A stretch of 64,000 nt of DNA from SVFI01 sp964519385 (GCA_964519385.1 CAZFLR010000007.1:1-64000); one strand, 5' to 3'; positions 1 through 9,642 are shown, counted from the stretch's first letter. A program made the numbers and translations. Notes: generated from the sequence alone by a model not told the origin.

Positions 1-2200
1 CACGCATACCTGCAAGCTGTTTAATCTGCTGGTTAGAACCACGGGCTCCGGAGTCAGCCATCATAAAGATGTTGTTGTACTGATCCAGACCGTTCAGCAG
101 AACCTCTGTAAGCTCTTTATCTGTTTCGTTCCATGTCTCAACAACCGCTCTGTATCTTTCTTCTTCCGTAATAAGTCCACGGTTGTAATTTCGTGCGATT
201 TTATCTACCGTCTTCTGTGCTTCCTCAAGCATTTCCGGTTTCTTTGCCGGCACTGTCATGTCGGAAATTGATACTGTCATGGCAGCTCTTGTTGAGTATT
301 TATAACCCATAGCCTTGATATCATCGAGAACTTCTGCCGTCTTAGTTGCACCATGTGTATTGATGACTTTTTCAAGAATCTGTTTCAATCCCTTTTTGCC
401 TACATGGAAATCAACTTCCAGTGCAAGTGCTGCATCTTTATCTTCACGGTCTACATATCCAAGATCCTGCGGAATAATTTCATTAAAAATAAATCTTCCG
501 AGAGTGGACTCCACCGTACCTTCCACTACAGTGCCATCTGTCATGTTTTTTGACATACGCACTTTGATACGGCTGTGAAGAGTAATTACTTTATTTTCGT
601 ATGCAAGAATCGCTTCATTTACACTCTTAAAGCATTTACCCTCGCCTTCTGCACCCGGTCTTTCCTGTGTCAGGTAGTAAATACCAAGTACCATATCCTG
701 TGAAGGAACTGCTACCGGACCGCCGTCAGACGGTTTCAACAGGTTATTCGGTGACAGAAGAAGGAAACGGCATTCTGCCTGTGCTTCCACAGAAAGCGGA
801 AGATGCACAGCCATCTGGTCTCCGTCGAAGTCCGCATTATAAGCTGTACATACAAGCGGATGAAGCTTGATTGCCTTACCCTCTACCAGAATCGGCTCAA
901 ATGCCTGAATACCCAATCTGTGAAGTGTAGGGGCACGGTTTAACATAACCGGATGCTCTTTAATAACCTCTTCCAGCACATCCCAAACCTGTGTGTCCAG
1001 TTTTTCAACTAATTTCTTTGCATTCTTAATATTCTGTGATATTCCTCTTGAAACAAGCTCTTTCATTACGAATGGTTTAAATAATTCGATTGCCATTTCT
1101 TTCGGAAGACCACACTGATAAATTTTAAGTTCTGGTCCTACAACGATAACGGAACGTCCGGAATAGTCTACACGCTTTCCTAAGAGGTTCTGACGGAAAC
1201 GTCCGCCTTTACCCTTTAACATGTCTGACAGTGATTTCAGGGCTCTGTTTCCAGGTCCTGTAACCGGACGGCCACGGCGGCCGTTATCAATAAGAGCATC
1301 CACCGCTTCCTGAAGCATTCTCTTTTCGTTACGGACAATAATATCCGGTGCTCCAAGCTCAAGCAGTCTCTTTAAACGGTTATTTCTGTTGATAATACGA
1401 CGATACAAATCATTCAGGTCAGAGGTTGCAAAACGTCCTCCGTCGAGCTGTACCATAGGACGAAGATCCGGCGGAATTACCGGAACAACATCCAGAATCA
1501 TCCACTCCGGTCTGTTGCCGGACTCGCGGAACGCCTCCACAACTTCCAGTCTCTTGATAATACGCGCACGTTTCTGTCCGTTTGCCTCCGCAAGTTCTTC
1601 TTTTAACTCTGCAGAATCCTTCTCAAGATCGATGGAAGATAAAAGCTCCTTGATTGCCTCAGCTCCCATACCAACACGAAAAGCCTGATATCCGTATGCA
1701 TCTCTCGCATCCTGATATTCTTTTTCGGACAATACCTGTTTGTACTCAAGATTCGTATCTCCGGCATCAAGTACAATGTAAGATGCAAAATACAGAACCT
1801 TTTCAAGCACACGCGGAGACAGATCCAGTAAAAGACCCATTCTGCTCGGAATTCCCTTGAAATACCAAATATGGGAAACCGGTGCTGCCAGTTCGATATG
1901 TCCCATACGCTCTCTACGAACACTGGATTTGGTTACTTCAACCTTACAGCGGTCGCAGACAACGCCTTTGTATCTGATTTTTTTGTATTTACCGCAGTGA
2001 CATTCCCAGTCCTTGCTCGGTCCGAAGATTTTTTCACAAAACAGTCCGTCTCTTTCCGGCTTTAATGTTCTGTAATTGATTGTCTCCGGTTTTAACACCT
2101 CTCCTCTGGACCATTCTCTGATCTTCTCAGGCGATGCCAATCCGATTTTGATGGCGTCAAATGTCACCGGTTCATATGTTTCATTCTTTGTTTCTGACAT
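1..2200 (-). CDS. rpoC: RNA polymerase beta-prime subunit, N-terminal part (cut by window edge)
   Basis: This is the largest RNA polymerase subunit, which carries the catalytic magnesium site. About 733 codons are visible and the 3' end lies beyond the left edge. The N-terminal zinc finger is present (CHCG near residue 60, CDRC near residue 75). The catalytic NADFDGD motif lies near residue 455. The start ATG at 2200 follows a GGAAGGAG ribosome-binding site. It begins 36 nt after rpoB stops, so the two are co-transcribed. Nothing abnormal is visible in the part present. Confidence 0.98.
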   Translation of the reverse strand, partial: MSETKNETYEPVTFDAIKIGLASPEKIREWSRGEVLKPETINYRTLKPERDGLFCEKIFGPSKDWECHCGKYKKIRYKGVVCDRCKVEVTKSSVRRERMGHIELAAPVSHIWYFKGIPSRMGLLLDLSPRVLEKVLYFASYIVLDAGDTNLEYKQVLSEKEYQDARDAYGYQAFRVGMGAEAIKELLSSIDLEKDSAELKEELAEANGQKRARIIKRLEVVEAFRESGNRPEWMILDVVPVIPPDLRPMVQLDGGRFATSDLNDLYRRIINRNNRLKRLLELGAPDIIVRNEKRMLQEAVDALIDNGRRGRPVTGPGNRALKSLSDMLKGKGGRFRQNLLGKRVDYSGRSVIVVGPELKIYQCGLPKEMAIELFKPFVMKELVSRGISQNIKNAKKLVEKLDTQVWDVLEEVIKEHPVMLNRAPTLHRLGIQAFEPILVEGKAIKLHPLVCTAYNADFDGDQMAVHLPLSVEAQAECRFLLLSPNNLLKPSDGGPVAVPSQDMVLGIYYLTQERPGAEGEGKCFKSVNEAILAYENKVITLHSRIKVRMSKNMTDGTVVEGTVESTLGRFIFNEIIPQDLGYVDREDKDAALALEVDFHVGKKGLKQILEKVINTHGATKTAEVLDDIKAMGYKYSTRAAMTVSISDMTVPAKKPEMLEEAQKTVDKIARNYNRGLITEEERYRAVVETWNETDKELTEVLLNGLDQYNNIFMMADSGARGSNQQIKQLAGMR

Positions 2201-2236
2201 TTATGGCACTCCTTCCAACTTGCGTTTGTAGACTCC

Positions 2237-5200
2237 TTATTCGTCAAATGAATCCTCATCAAAAGAGACAGTATCCATCGCGAAATCATCAGTAAAATCT
2301 GACTCATCTTCCACACTGACAAGTTCCTGACTCTCTTCGTCAAATTCCTGTTTCTGGTATCCCATGCTTCCTAACGCTTCTTCTTCATAATTATAGTTGT
2401 TCTTTCCGTCCTCTAAATCAAAACGTACTGTCGATTCACTATAATCCACATTTTCTCTCATATCGATAACCTGTCTGTTTTCATCGAGAACCGTTACGTC
2501 AAGGCCGAGAGACTGTAATTCTTTGAGAAGAACCTTAAAGGACTCCGGAATTCCCGGCTCAGGGATATTTTCACCCTTGATAATCGCTTCGTATGTCTTA
2601 ACACGTCCAATGACATCATCTGATTTTACAGTCAGGATTTCCTGCAATGTGTAAGATGCACCGTATGCCTCGAGTGCCCACACCTCCATCTCTCCGAAAC
2701 GCTGTCCGCCGAACTGTGCTTTTCCGCCGAGTGGCTGCTGTGTTACCAGAGAGTAAGGACCTGTAGAACGCGCATGAATCTTATCGTCTACTAGGTGGTG
2801 CAGTTTCAGATAGTGCATGTGTCCGATTGTAACCGGAGAATCAAAATATTCTCCAGTACGTCCGTCACGGAGTCTTACCTTACCGTTTCTTGAGATTGGA
2901 ACACCCTTCCAAAGTTCTCTGTGTGCTCTGTTCTCATATAAATAATCCATCACTTCAGGAAGCAATTCTTCTTTGTGTTTCTTTTCAAACTCTTCCCACT
3001 CAAGATTTACATAATCATCCGCAAGTTCCAGTGTATCCATGATATCACCTTCCTTTGCGCCATCAAATACCGGTGTTGCCACATTAAAGCCAAGTGCTTT
3101 AGCTGCCAGTGAGAGATGAATCTCAAGCACCTGTCCGATATTCATACGTGAAGGTACGCCGAGCGGATTTAATACGATATCCAGCGGACGACCGTTCGGA
3201 AGATATGGCATATCTTCTACTGGAAGCACTCTGGAAACAACACCCTTGTTACCATGACGACCGGCCATTTTATCTCCCACTGAAATCTTTCTCTTCTGTG
3301 CAATATAAATACGCACTGCCTGATTCACACCCGGAGAAAGTTCATCTCCGTTCTCTCTTGTAAATACCTTTGCATCTACAACGATACCATACTCACCATG
3401 AGGAACCTTGAGAGATGTATCACGAACCTCTCTTGCCTTCTCACCGAAGATTGCACGGAGAAGTCTCTCTTCTGCCGTCAGCTCCGTCTCTCCCTTTGGA
3501 GTTACTTTACCAACCAGAATATCTCCGGCGCGAACCTCTGCACCGATACGGATAATTCCGCGCTCGTCAAGGTCTTTGAGTGCATCTTCACCGACACCCG
3601 GGACGTCCTTAGTGATTTCTTCCGGTCCAAGCTTGGTATCTCGGGCTTCTGCCTCGTATTCTTCAATATGGATAGATGTATATACATCTTCCTGTACTAA
3701 TCTTTCACTTAATAAAACCGCATCCTCGTAGTTGTAACCTTCCCATGTCATGAATCCGATAAGAGGATTCTTTCCGAGTGCAAGTTCTCCGCCATCCGTA
3801 GAAGGACCGTCTGCAATAACTTCGCCTGCCTCTACATGGTCTCCCTTAAACACGATCGGTTTCTGGTTGTAACAGTTCGACTGGTTACTTCTTGCAAACT
3901 TAGTCAGACGATAATCTTCCTTATCGCCGTCATCATATGTCATCTTGATGAGCTCAGATGATACATATGTGACAGTACCTGATTTTTTAGCAACAACGCA
4001 GACACCTGAGTCAACTGCAGTTTTTGGTTCCATACCCGTACCAACTACCGGAGCTTCCGTAAACAGAAGCGGAACTGCCTGACGCTGCATGTTCGATCCC
4101 ATGAGCGCACGGTTGGCATCGTCGTTCTGAAGGAACGGGATAAGGGCTGTAGCAACCGAGAAAATCATCTTAGGAGATACATCCATGTAATCAAACATGG
4201 TACGCGGATACTCCTGTGTTTCCTCTCTGTAACGACCGGACACGGATGTTCTCTTGAAATGTCCCTCACTGTCAAGAGGCTCACTCGCCTGTGCTACATG
4301 GTAATTATCTTCCTCATCCGCTGTCATATATACAACTTCATCCGTTACCCTTGGGTTTTCCGGATCTGATTTGTCAATCACACGATACGGTGCCTCTACG
4401 AAACCATACTCATTAATTCTTGCATAGGAAGCAAGTGAGTTGATAAGACCGATATTCGGACCTTCAGGGGTTTCGATCGGACACATTCTTCCATAATGTG
4501 AATAATGAACGTCTCGTACCTCGAATCCTGCACGATCTCTTGAAAGACCGCCCGGGCCAAGAGCAGATAAACGTCTCTTATGTGTCAGCTCACCCAGAGG
4601 GTTGTTCTGATCCATAAACTGTGAAAGCTGTGAAGAACCAAAGAATTCCTTCACTGCTGCCTGTACCGGCTTAATATTGATAAGAGCCTGCGGAGTCACT
4701 TCCTCTGAGTCATGAGTTGTCATTCTCTCACGGACAACTCTTTCCAGTCTTGTCAGACCTACTCTGTACTGGTTCTGAAGAAGTTCACCGACTGCACGGA
4801 TACGTCTGTTTCCGAGGTGGTCAATATCGTCATCATTACCGAAACCATACTCAAGATGAATATTATAGTTAACAGACGCAATAATATCCTCTTTTGTGAT
4901 ATGTTTCGGAACCAGTTCTGCAGCATTCTGCGCAATTGCTGCTGCAAGCTCTTCCGGCTTATCTGAATAATCCTGTAAAATCTGCTGGAGAACAGGGAAA
5001 TATACAAGTTCCGTAATTCCGAGTTCCTTCGGATCACAGTCAACAAAGCTTGTCAATTCTACCATCATATTGGAGAGAATCTTAACCTCTCTCTCCTCTG
5101 CTGCAACCCATACAAAAGGCACTGCTGCATTCTGAATTGTATCAGCCAGTTCTGCTGTGACAACATCTCCTGCGCCGGCAAGCTTTTCACCCGTAAACGG

Positions 5201-6121
5201 ATCCACAACATCTTTGGAGAGAGTTGCATGTCTGATACGATTCTTGAGAGCAAGTTTTTTATTGAATTTATAACGTCCTACTTTGGCAAGGTCATATCTT
5301 CTCGGATCAAAGAACATTGCCGTAATCAGACTCTCTGCGCTTTCCACACTGAGAGGCTCACCCGGACGGATTTTTTTGTATAACTCTAACAGACCCTCTT
5401 CATAGCTTCCTTCCGGAGACTTTTCTGTAATCGAAGGGTCTTTCGCAAAGCTGGCAAGAATCTTAGGCTCCTCGCCAAACAGTTCTATAATTTCTGCATT
5501 GGTACCAATTCCGAGTGCACGAAGTAAAACCGTGATCGGAACCTTTCTGGTTCTATCAACACGAACACTGAAAACGTCATTGGAATCTGTCTCATACTCT
5601 AACCATGCACCACGGTTCGGAATAACCGTACAGGAATAAAGCTCCTTACCGATTTTGTCATGGCCAATGGCATAATAAATACCCGGAGAACGAACCAACT
5701 GGCTGACGATTACACGCTCTGCACCGTTAATAACAAAGGTACCCGTCTCTGTCATAAGAGGCAGATCCCCCATGAAAATCGTATGCTCGGTAATCTCTTC
5801 TTTCTCCTTATTGTAAAGACGAACCTTTACTTTTAAAGGTGCTGCATATGTTGCATCTCTTTCTTTGCACTTTTCAATAGAATACTTAACCTCGTCTTCG
5901 CAGAGTTCAAAATCCACGAACTCAAGACTTAAGTGTCCACTGTAATCGGCAATCGGAGAGATATCTGCAAATACTTCCTTGAGACCCTCTTTCAGGAACC
6001 ACTGGTAGGAATCCTTCTGAACCTCAATCAGGTTTGGCATATCCAAAACTTCTTTTTGCCGCGAGTAACTCATACGCAAATGCTTGCCGGAAGCAATCGG
6101 ACGTATTCTGTTCTTTTCCAT
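2237..6121 (-). CDS. rpoB: RNA polymerase beta subunit
   Basis: This is the full-length beta subunit, about 1294 aa, a normal size for Firmicutes. The rifampicin-pocket region (SQLSQFMDQ, then HKRRLSALGPGG), the GPNIGLINSLA stretch and the HGNKGVVSRV region near the C-terminus are all present. Two in-frame ATGs lie 6 nt apart. The one at 6121 sits 7 nt after GAGGTG, while the one at 6127 is only 1 nt from it, so 6121 is preferred. The C-terminus has an acidic tail. Its own promoter lies about 90 nt upstream, after a hairpin that ends the rplJL transcript. Confidence 0.98.
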   Translation of the reverse strand: MEKNRIRPIASGKHLRMSYSRQKEVLDMPNLIEVQKDSYQWFLKEGLKEVFADISPIADYSGHLSLEFVDFELCEDEVKYSIEKCKERDATYAAPLKVKVRLYNKEKEEITEHTIFMGDLPLMTETGTFVINGAERVIVSQLVRSPGIYYAIGHDKIGKELYSCTVIPNRGAWLEYETDSNDVFSVRVDRTRKVPITVLLRALGIGTNAEIIELFGEEPKILASFAKDPSITEKSPEGSYEEGLLELYKKIRPGEPLSVESAESLITAMFFDPRRYDLAKVGRYKFNKKLALKNRIRHATLSKDVVDPFTGEKLAGAGDVVTAELADTIQNAAVPFVWVAAEEREVKILSNMMVELTSFVDCDPKELGITELVYFPVLQQILQDYSDKPEELAAAIAQNAAELVPKHITKEDIIASVNYNIHLEYGFGNDDDIDHLGNRRIRAVGELLQNQYRVGLTRLERVVRERMTTHDSEEVTPQALINIKPVQAAVKEFFGSSQLSQFMDQNNPLGELTHKRRLSALGPGGLSRDRAGFEVRDVHYSHYGRMCPIETPEGPNIGLINSLASYARINEYGFVEAPYRVIDKSDPENPRVTDEVVYMTADEEDNYHVAQASEPLDSEGHFKRTSVSGRYREETQEYPRTMFDYMDVSPKMIFSVATALIPFLQNDDANRALMGSNMQRQAVPLLFTEAPVVGTGMEPKTAVDSGVCVVAKKSGTVTYVSSELIKMTYDDGDKEDYRLTKFARSNQSNCYNQKPIVFKGDHVEAGEVIADGPSTDGGELALGKNPLIGFMTWEGYNYEDAVLLSERLVQEDVYTSIHIEEYEAEARDTKLGPEEITKDVPGVGEDALKDLDERGIIRIGAEVRAGDILVGKVTPKGETELTAEERLLRAIFGEKAREVRDTSLKVPHGEYGIVVDAKVFTRENGDELSPGVNQAVRIYIAQKRKISVGDKMAGRHGNKGVVSRVLPVEDMPYLPNGRPLDIVLNPLGVPSRMNIGQVLEIHLSLAAKALGFNVATPVFDGAKEGDIMDTLELADDYVNLEWEEFEKKHKEELLPEVMDYLYENRAHRELWKGVPISRNGKVRLRDGRTGEYFDSPVTIGHMHYLKLHHLVDDKIHARSTGPYSLVTQQPLGGKAQFGGQRFGEMEVWALEAYGASYTLQEILTVKSDDVIGRVKTYEAIIKGENIPEPGIPESFKVLLKELQSLGLDVTVLDENRQVIDMRENVDYSESTVRFDLEDGKNNYNYEEEALGSMGYQKQEFDEESQELVSVEDESDFTDDFAMDTVSFDEDSFDE

Positions 6122-6207
6122 TGACATTCACCTCGTTCATAATTTTTGAGCAAATTTATGCAAAATGGCATAAAAATAGCATACCACACCACAATAGTGC
6201 ATTGTCT

Positions 6208-6236
6208 ATTGTACTACAAGTCTATTTTTGAGTCAA
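6208..6236 (-). promoter_or_regulatory. sigma-A promoter of rpoBC
   Basis: The minus strand reads TTGACT, a 17-nt spacer, then TACAAT. The site is in the rplL-rpoB gap, downstream of the rplL hairpin. It lets rpoBC be transcribed independently of rplJL. Confidence 0.75.
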
Positions 6237-6297
6237 TAAAAAATTAGGGAAATTTTTCAAGGATTTTTTTATATGTATAAAGAATATGATTTGTGTA

Positions 6298-6329
6298 TAA
6301 GAAAACCGGGTGACATATTGTCACCCGGG
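6298..6329 (-). terminator. hairpin terminator or attenuator after rplL
   Basis: A 10-bp perfect stem (CCGGGTGACA with TGTCACCCGG, loop of 3) is followed on the minus strand by TTTTCTT. It begins about 15 nt after the rplL stop. The T-run is interrupted, so partial read-through into rpoB is likely, as in other rplL-rpoB junctions. Confidence 0.8.
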
Positions 6330-6343
6330 ATATCTGGCTCTTA

Positions 6344-6721
6344 TTATTTAAGAGTAACTTTTGCACCTTCAGCTTCAAGTTTTGCTTTGATATCATCAGC
6401 TTCTTCTTTAGAAGCGCCTTCTTTGATAACCTTTGGAGCTCCGTCAACTACGTCTTTTGCTTCTTTTAAGCCAAGTCCTGTAGCTTCACGAACAACTTTG
6501 ATAACTTTAACCTTGTTTGGTCCAACTTCTGTTAACTCTACGTCGAACTCTGTCTTTTCTTCTGCTTCGCCGCCTGCTGCACCACCTGCTGCTGCAACTA
6601 CAACGCCTGCTGCTGCAGATACGCCGAATTCTTCTTCACAAGCTTTTACTAAATCGTTTAATTCTAAAACTGTTAACTCTTTGATAGCATCAATAAGTTC
6701 TGCTGTTGTTAATTTTGCCAT
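6344..6721 (-). CDS. rplL: 50S ribosomal protein L7/L12
   Basis: This is the acidic stalk protein that recruits translation factors to the ribosome, 125 aa. The N-terminal dimerisation helix (MAKLTTAELIDAIKELT), the Ala/Gly-rich hinge near residues 37-50 and the C-terminal domain (GLGLKEAKDVVDGAPKVIKEG) are all typical. The true start is ATG 6721, 8 nt after GGAGG. The longer frame beginning at 6736 starts within the ribosome-binding site itself. It lies 50 nt downstream of rplJ in the same transcript. Confidence 0.97.
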   Translation of the reverse strand: MAKLTTAELIDAIKELTVLELNDLVKACEEEFGVSAAAGVVVAAAGGAAGGEAEEKTEFDVELTEVGPNKVKVIKVVREATGLGLKEAKDVVDGAPKVIKEGASKEEADDIKAKLEAEGAKVTLK

Positions 6722-6771
6722 TTTATTTTCCTCCATTTAAAAATTTATTATTTCTTATCGTTTTGAATAAA

Positions 6772-7359
6772 TTATTCTGCTGTTTCTTCTGTTGCAGGTG
6801 CTTCCTCTGCCGGAGCCTCTGCTGCTTCTTCTGCAGGTGTTTCCTCTGCCGGAGCCTCTGCTACTGCTTCACCTGCACCGCCTTTTTCAGCGAGCTGGTT
6901 CATGACGCGAGCAAAGTTAGCGATAGGTGACTGAATGCTTCCAAGTAATTTGGAAAGTAATTCTTCTTTGCTTGGGATATCCGCAATGCTTGCGATACCG
7001 GCTGCATCATAAGCGATACCTTCTACAACACCACCTTTGATTTCAAGTGCCTTTGCCTCTTTTGCAAATTTACCCATCACACGGGCAGGTGCTGTCGCAT
7101 CTGAAGATGAGATTGCCACTGCGCTAGGTCCTTCAAGATACGGAGCAAGTGCTTCAAAATCTGTTCCCTTAAACGCGAAGTTCATCATTGTGTTTTTGTA
7201 AACTTTGTAGACAACACCATTCTCACGGCAAAGCTTACGAAGCTTTGTATCCTGCTCTACTGTAAGTCCACGGTAGTCAACAAGCACAACTGACTGAGCG
7301 TCTTTGATGTAACCGGAAATCTCTTCTACGATTGGTTGTTTTAATTCAACTTTAGCCAT
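6772..7359 (-). CDS. rplJ: 50S ribosomal protein L10 with Ala/Glu-rich C-terminal tail
   Basis: This is the stalk base protein that holds L7/L12 dimers, 195 aa. The N-terminal part (residues 1-165) is a normal L10, with YRGLTVEQ near residue 30 and the L12-binding helix near residues 135-160. An extra tail of about 30 residues follows, made of repeated Ala-Pro-Ala-Glu-Glu units. Typical L10 is about 165-175 aa. The start follows AAGGAGG closely. An L10 leader and a transcription attenuator precede it, which points to autoregulation by L10(L12). Confidence 0.96.
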   Translation of the reverse strand: MAKVELKQPIVEEISGYIKDAQSVVLVDYRGLTVEQDTKLRKLCRENGVVYKVYKNTMMNFAFKGTDFEALAPYLEGPSAVAISSSDATAPARVMGKFAKEAKALEIKGGVVEGIAYDAAGIASIADIPSKEELLSKLLGSIQSPIANFARVMNQLAEKGGAGEAVAEAPAEETPAEEAAEAPAEEAPATEETAE

Positions 7360-7410
7360 TTCATTACCTCCTTATAGATTTTGGTGCCGACAGGAGTATA
7401 GCTTTATATC

Positions 7411-7436
7411 AAAAAAGCCTCCCGAAAACGGGAGGC
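7411..7436 (-). terminator. attenuator hairpin of the L10 leader
   Basis: The minus strand has GCCTCCCG, TTTT loop, CGGGAGGC, then six Ts. This perfect 8-bp intrinsic terminator sits between the L10 leader fold and rplJ. It matches the transcription-attenuation design known for the Bacillus subtilis rplJL leader. Confidence 0.85.
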
Positions 7437-7530
7437 ATAAGAATACACTAACTCATCTCTCCTCGGTAGGCGGTTAACTTACGCTCTTTAGAGCACCTAC
7501 TGTCTTCGGCATTGGTCTAACGACCTTGTA
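7437..7530 (-). promoter_or_regulatory. ribosomal protein L10 leader RNA
   Basis: The transcribed strand carries the conserved L10-leader landmarks: GAAGACAGTAGGTG, then an AGCGT-containing stem, then CCGCCTACCGAGGAGAG. Together they form the kink-turn/L10-binding fold known from Firmicutes. The leader starts just after the promoter and is followed by the attenuator hairpin. L10 (with L12) binding should favour termination and lower rplJL expression. Confidence 0.85.
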
Positions 7531-7531
7531 T

Positions 7532-7560
7532 AGATTATCATATGATATTTTGCATGTCAA
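7532..7560 (-). promoter_or_regulatory. sigma-A promoter of rplJL
   Basis: The minus strand reads TTGACA, a 17-nt spacer, then TAATCT. It lies directly upstream of the L10 leader and downstream of the CapA-like gene. Confidence 0.85.
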
Positions 7561-7608
7561 GCAAATTTTGTCTTTTGTACGCATTTTGTCCGGAATTTCC
7601 GCGCCACC

Positions 7609-8853
7609 TTAATTTTCCGTCTGCGGGTCTTCCTCAACTTGCGGATTCCACGTCAAAAACCCCTCCGCATCAAGACTTATCCCCGGTGACAATCCCTGAA
7701 GGTAATCCAGCACTGCTTTTTTCTCGCCATCATACAACATGGAGGTAGAGCAATCCTGCTGTCTGGCCGGAATCACCCGGACAGTTTTCAGCCCTTCTCT
7801 TCCGGCAACAACCTCTAAAAGTGCTGTATCCACCGTTTTAGAATTAAACCAATAATTTCCAAGACTGTATATTACCGGCACTCCGTTTATACAGTCAATT
7901 CCCTGCAGGCAGTGCGGATGCGCGCCGATAATAATATCTGCCCCCGCCCTGCTGATAAGCTCTGCCTGATAAGGCTGCGCCCAGTCTGTCTCCTCTGTGT
8001 TTTCCGTACCCCAGTGTATATACACAATAAGAACATCACATTCTTCCTTTGTCCTGCTCACCATGTCAAGAAAATGCTCCAGCTCCTTTTCGTTGAAGCA
8101 GCGAAGCACCCCTGCACTGTTCTCGGTCGCACCTTTCGTATCCGGTGTATCCAGTCTTTCTATCTGTGTTGCTGCAAGAATGGCAATTTTTACTCCCTGT
8201 GTTTCATAAAGCACCGCTTCCGATGCCTCTTTCAGATTCCTTCCTGCGCCCACGTAATCCACACCGGCACCTTCCAGTGTCTCGAGCGTATCCAGAAACG
8301 CAGCTTCGCCGTGATCATAAGCATGGTTATTCGCAAGGGAAACAACATCCACTCCCATCTCCTTCAAAAGACGGACATTTTCAGGCTTGCTGCGGAACGC
8401 AAAAGCCTTCCCTTCAATCGGGGTTCCACGGTCCGAATAAGGAAATTCATTATTTACCATACAAATATCCGCCGTCTTCATTCTCTCCAGCAAATCCGCC
8501 GAAATACACTTGTCGATTCCGCCGCCTCTTTGAGTCAGGGCATTCATATTGGCAAAGGGATCATGGAAACACACATCTCCTCCAAAGACCATGGTCACAC
8601 ATCCATTCTCCGACACCGTTACGCTTTCCTGCTTATCCGAGGGAATTTCTTCCTGCACATCTGCGACAACTTCCGCTCCCTCGTCCACCGGAGCCTCTGT
8701 CTGCACATCCGTAGGAATCACCTCCGGTTCCGGTTTGTATTCAGCCGGTGTTTGCATCGACGCATATATAAACAGCACAAGCAGACCTATCAGAACCGTT
8801 GAGACAAGTGCTGTCAAAAAACATATTATTTTTTTCCGTGTTGTTTTTTTCAT
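7609..8853 (-). CDS. CapA-family (PGA_cap) metallophosphatase-like protein, membrane-anchored
   Basis: The protein has 414 aa. A short cytoplasmic basic start and one membrane helix (about residues 8-30) precede a Glu/Pro-rich linker. A CapA-type domain follows from about residue 80, with FGGDVCFHDP, NNEFPYS, LANNHAYDHG and GAHPHCLQG motifs giving the metal-binding Asp, Asn and His residues. The family includes PgsA/CapA proteins of poly-gamma-glutamate synthesis, but no other pgs/cap gene is near, so the substrate is unknown. The start at ATG 8853 has GAGGAGG upstream; the frame is open 25 codons further without a usable site. Its location between rplA and rplJ is unusual. Confidence 0.88.
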   Translation of the reverse strand: MKKTTRKKIICFLTALVSTVLIGLLVLFIYASMQTPAEYKPEPEVIPTDVQTEAPVDEGAEVVADVQEEIPSDKQESVTVSENGCVTMVFGGDVCFHDPFANMNALTQRGGGIDKCISADLLERMKTADICMVNNEFPYSDRGTPIEGKAFAFRSKPENVRLLKEMGVDVVSLANNHAYDHGEAAFLDTLETLEGAGVDYVGAGRNLKEASEAVLYETQGVKIAILAATQIERLDTPDTKGATENSAGVLRCFNEKELEHFLDMVSRTKEECDVLIVYIHWGTENTEETDWAQPYQAELISRAGADIIIGAHPHCLQGIDCINGVPVIYSLGNYWFNSKTVDTALLEVVAGREGLKTVRVIPARQQDCSTSMLYDGEKKAVLDYLQGLSPGISLDAEGFLTWNPQVEEDPQTEN

Positions 8854-8893
8854 GCCGCTCCCCACCTCCTCTTTCCATGGTATATTTTCTAAA

Positions 8894-8922
8894 ATTATAC
8901 ATAAAAAATGAGTGATTGACAA
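8894..8922 (-). promoter_or_regulatory. sigma-A promoter of the CapA-like gene, overlapping the rplA terminator
   Basis: The minus strand reads TTGTCA, a 17-nt spacer, then TATAAT. The -35 box is inside the downstream arm of the rplA terminator hairpin. Confidence 0.7.
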
Positions 8923-8936
8923 TGTCAACCACTCAT
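8903..8936 (-). terminator. terminator of the rpmG-secE-nusG-rplKA operon
   Basis: The arms ATGAGTGGTTGA and TCAATCACTCAT (one G-U pair) are followed by six Ts on the minus strand, directly after the rplA stop. Confidence 0.88.
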
Positions 8937-8952
8937 CTGTCGATTTACTTCA

Positions 8953-9642
8953 TTAGAATTTTACTGTGCTGACCTTTACACCAGGACCCATTGTAGGAGC
9001 GAGTGTTACGCTTCTTAAATACTGTCCCTTTAATGTGCTCGGTTTAGCCTTAACGATTGCTTCCATAAGAGCATTGAAGTTCTCTTCAAGTTTCTCTTCT
9101 GTGAAAGAAGCCTTACCGATCGGCACATGGATAATGTTGTTTTTATCTAATCTGTACTCAATCTTACCGGCTTTAATATCGTTAATAGCCTTAGTAACGT
9201 CCATTGTTACTGTTCCGGCTTTCGGGTTCGGCATTAAACCTTTCGGTCCAAGTACCTTACCAAGACGACCTACAACACCCATCATATCAGGTGTAGCAAC
9301 AACAACGTCGAAATCCAACCAGCCGTCATTCTGAATCTTAGGAATGAGTTCTTCTCCTCCTACATGATCTGCTCCGGCTGCTTCTGCCTCTGCTAACTTA
9401 TCATTTTTAGCAAATACTAAAACGCGTACTGTTCTACCTGTTCCATTCGGAAGAACTACGGCACCACGGATCTGCTGATCAGCGTGACGACCATCACATC
9501 CTGTACGGATATGCGCTTCAATTGTTTCATCAAACTTTGCAACTGCTGCTTTTTTAGCTAATGCGATAGCCTCTGACGGCTCATACTGCTGAGCACGATC
9601 GAAAGCCTTTGCAGCTTCGCTGTATTTTTTACCATGTTTCAT
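8953..9642 (-). CDS. rplA: 50S ribosomal protein L1
   Basis: This is the L1 stalk protein of the large subunit, 229 aa, the normal size. The two-domain L1 pattern is clear: GRTVRVLVFAK and GVVGRLGKVLGPKGLMPNPK in the middle, and GPGVKVSTVKF at the end. The start follows TAGGAGG. It is the last gene of the rplK-rplA transcript and ends in a strong hairpin. L1 commonly represses its own operon in bacteria. Confidence 0.98.
   Translation of the reverse strand: MKHGKKYSEAAKAFDRAQQYEPSEAIALAKKAAVAKFDETIEAHIRTGCDGRHADQQIRGAVVLPNGTGRTVRVLVFAKNDKLAEAEAAGADHVGGEELIPKIQNDGWLDFDVVVATPDMMGVVGRLGKVLGPKGLMPNPKAGTVTMDVTKAINDIKAGKIEYRLDKNNIIHVPIGKASFTEEKLEENFNALMEAIVKAKPSTLKGQYLRSVTLAPTMGPGVKVSTVKF

Noticed and set aside
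1389..1688. Plus-strand frames across rpoC
   Set aside because: Antisense to a highly conserved gene.
7912..8802. 296-aa open frame on the plus strand opposite the CapA-like gene
   Set aside because: Antisense shadow: no ribosome-binding site, low-complexity Arg/His/Cys-rich composition, and the minus strand carries a clear CapA family protein.
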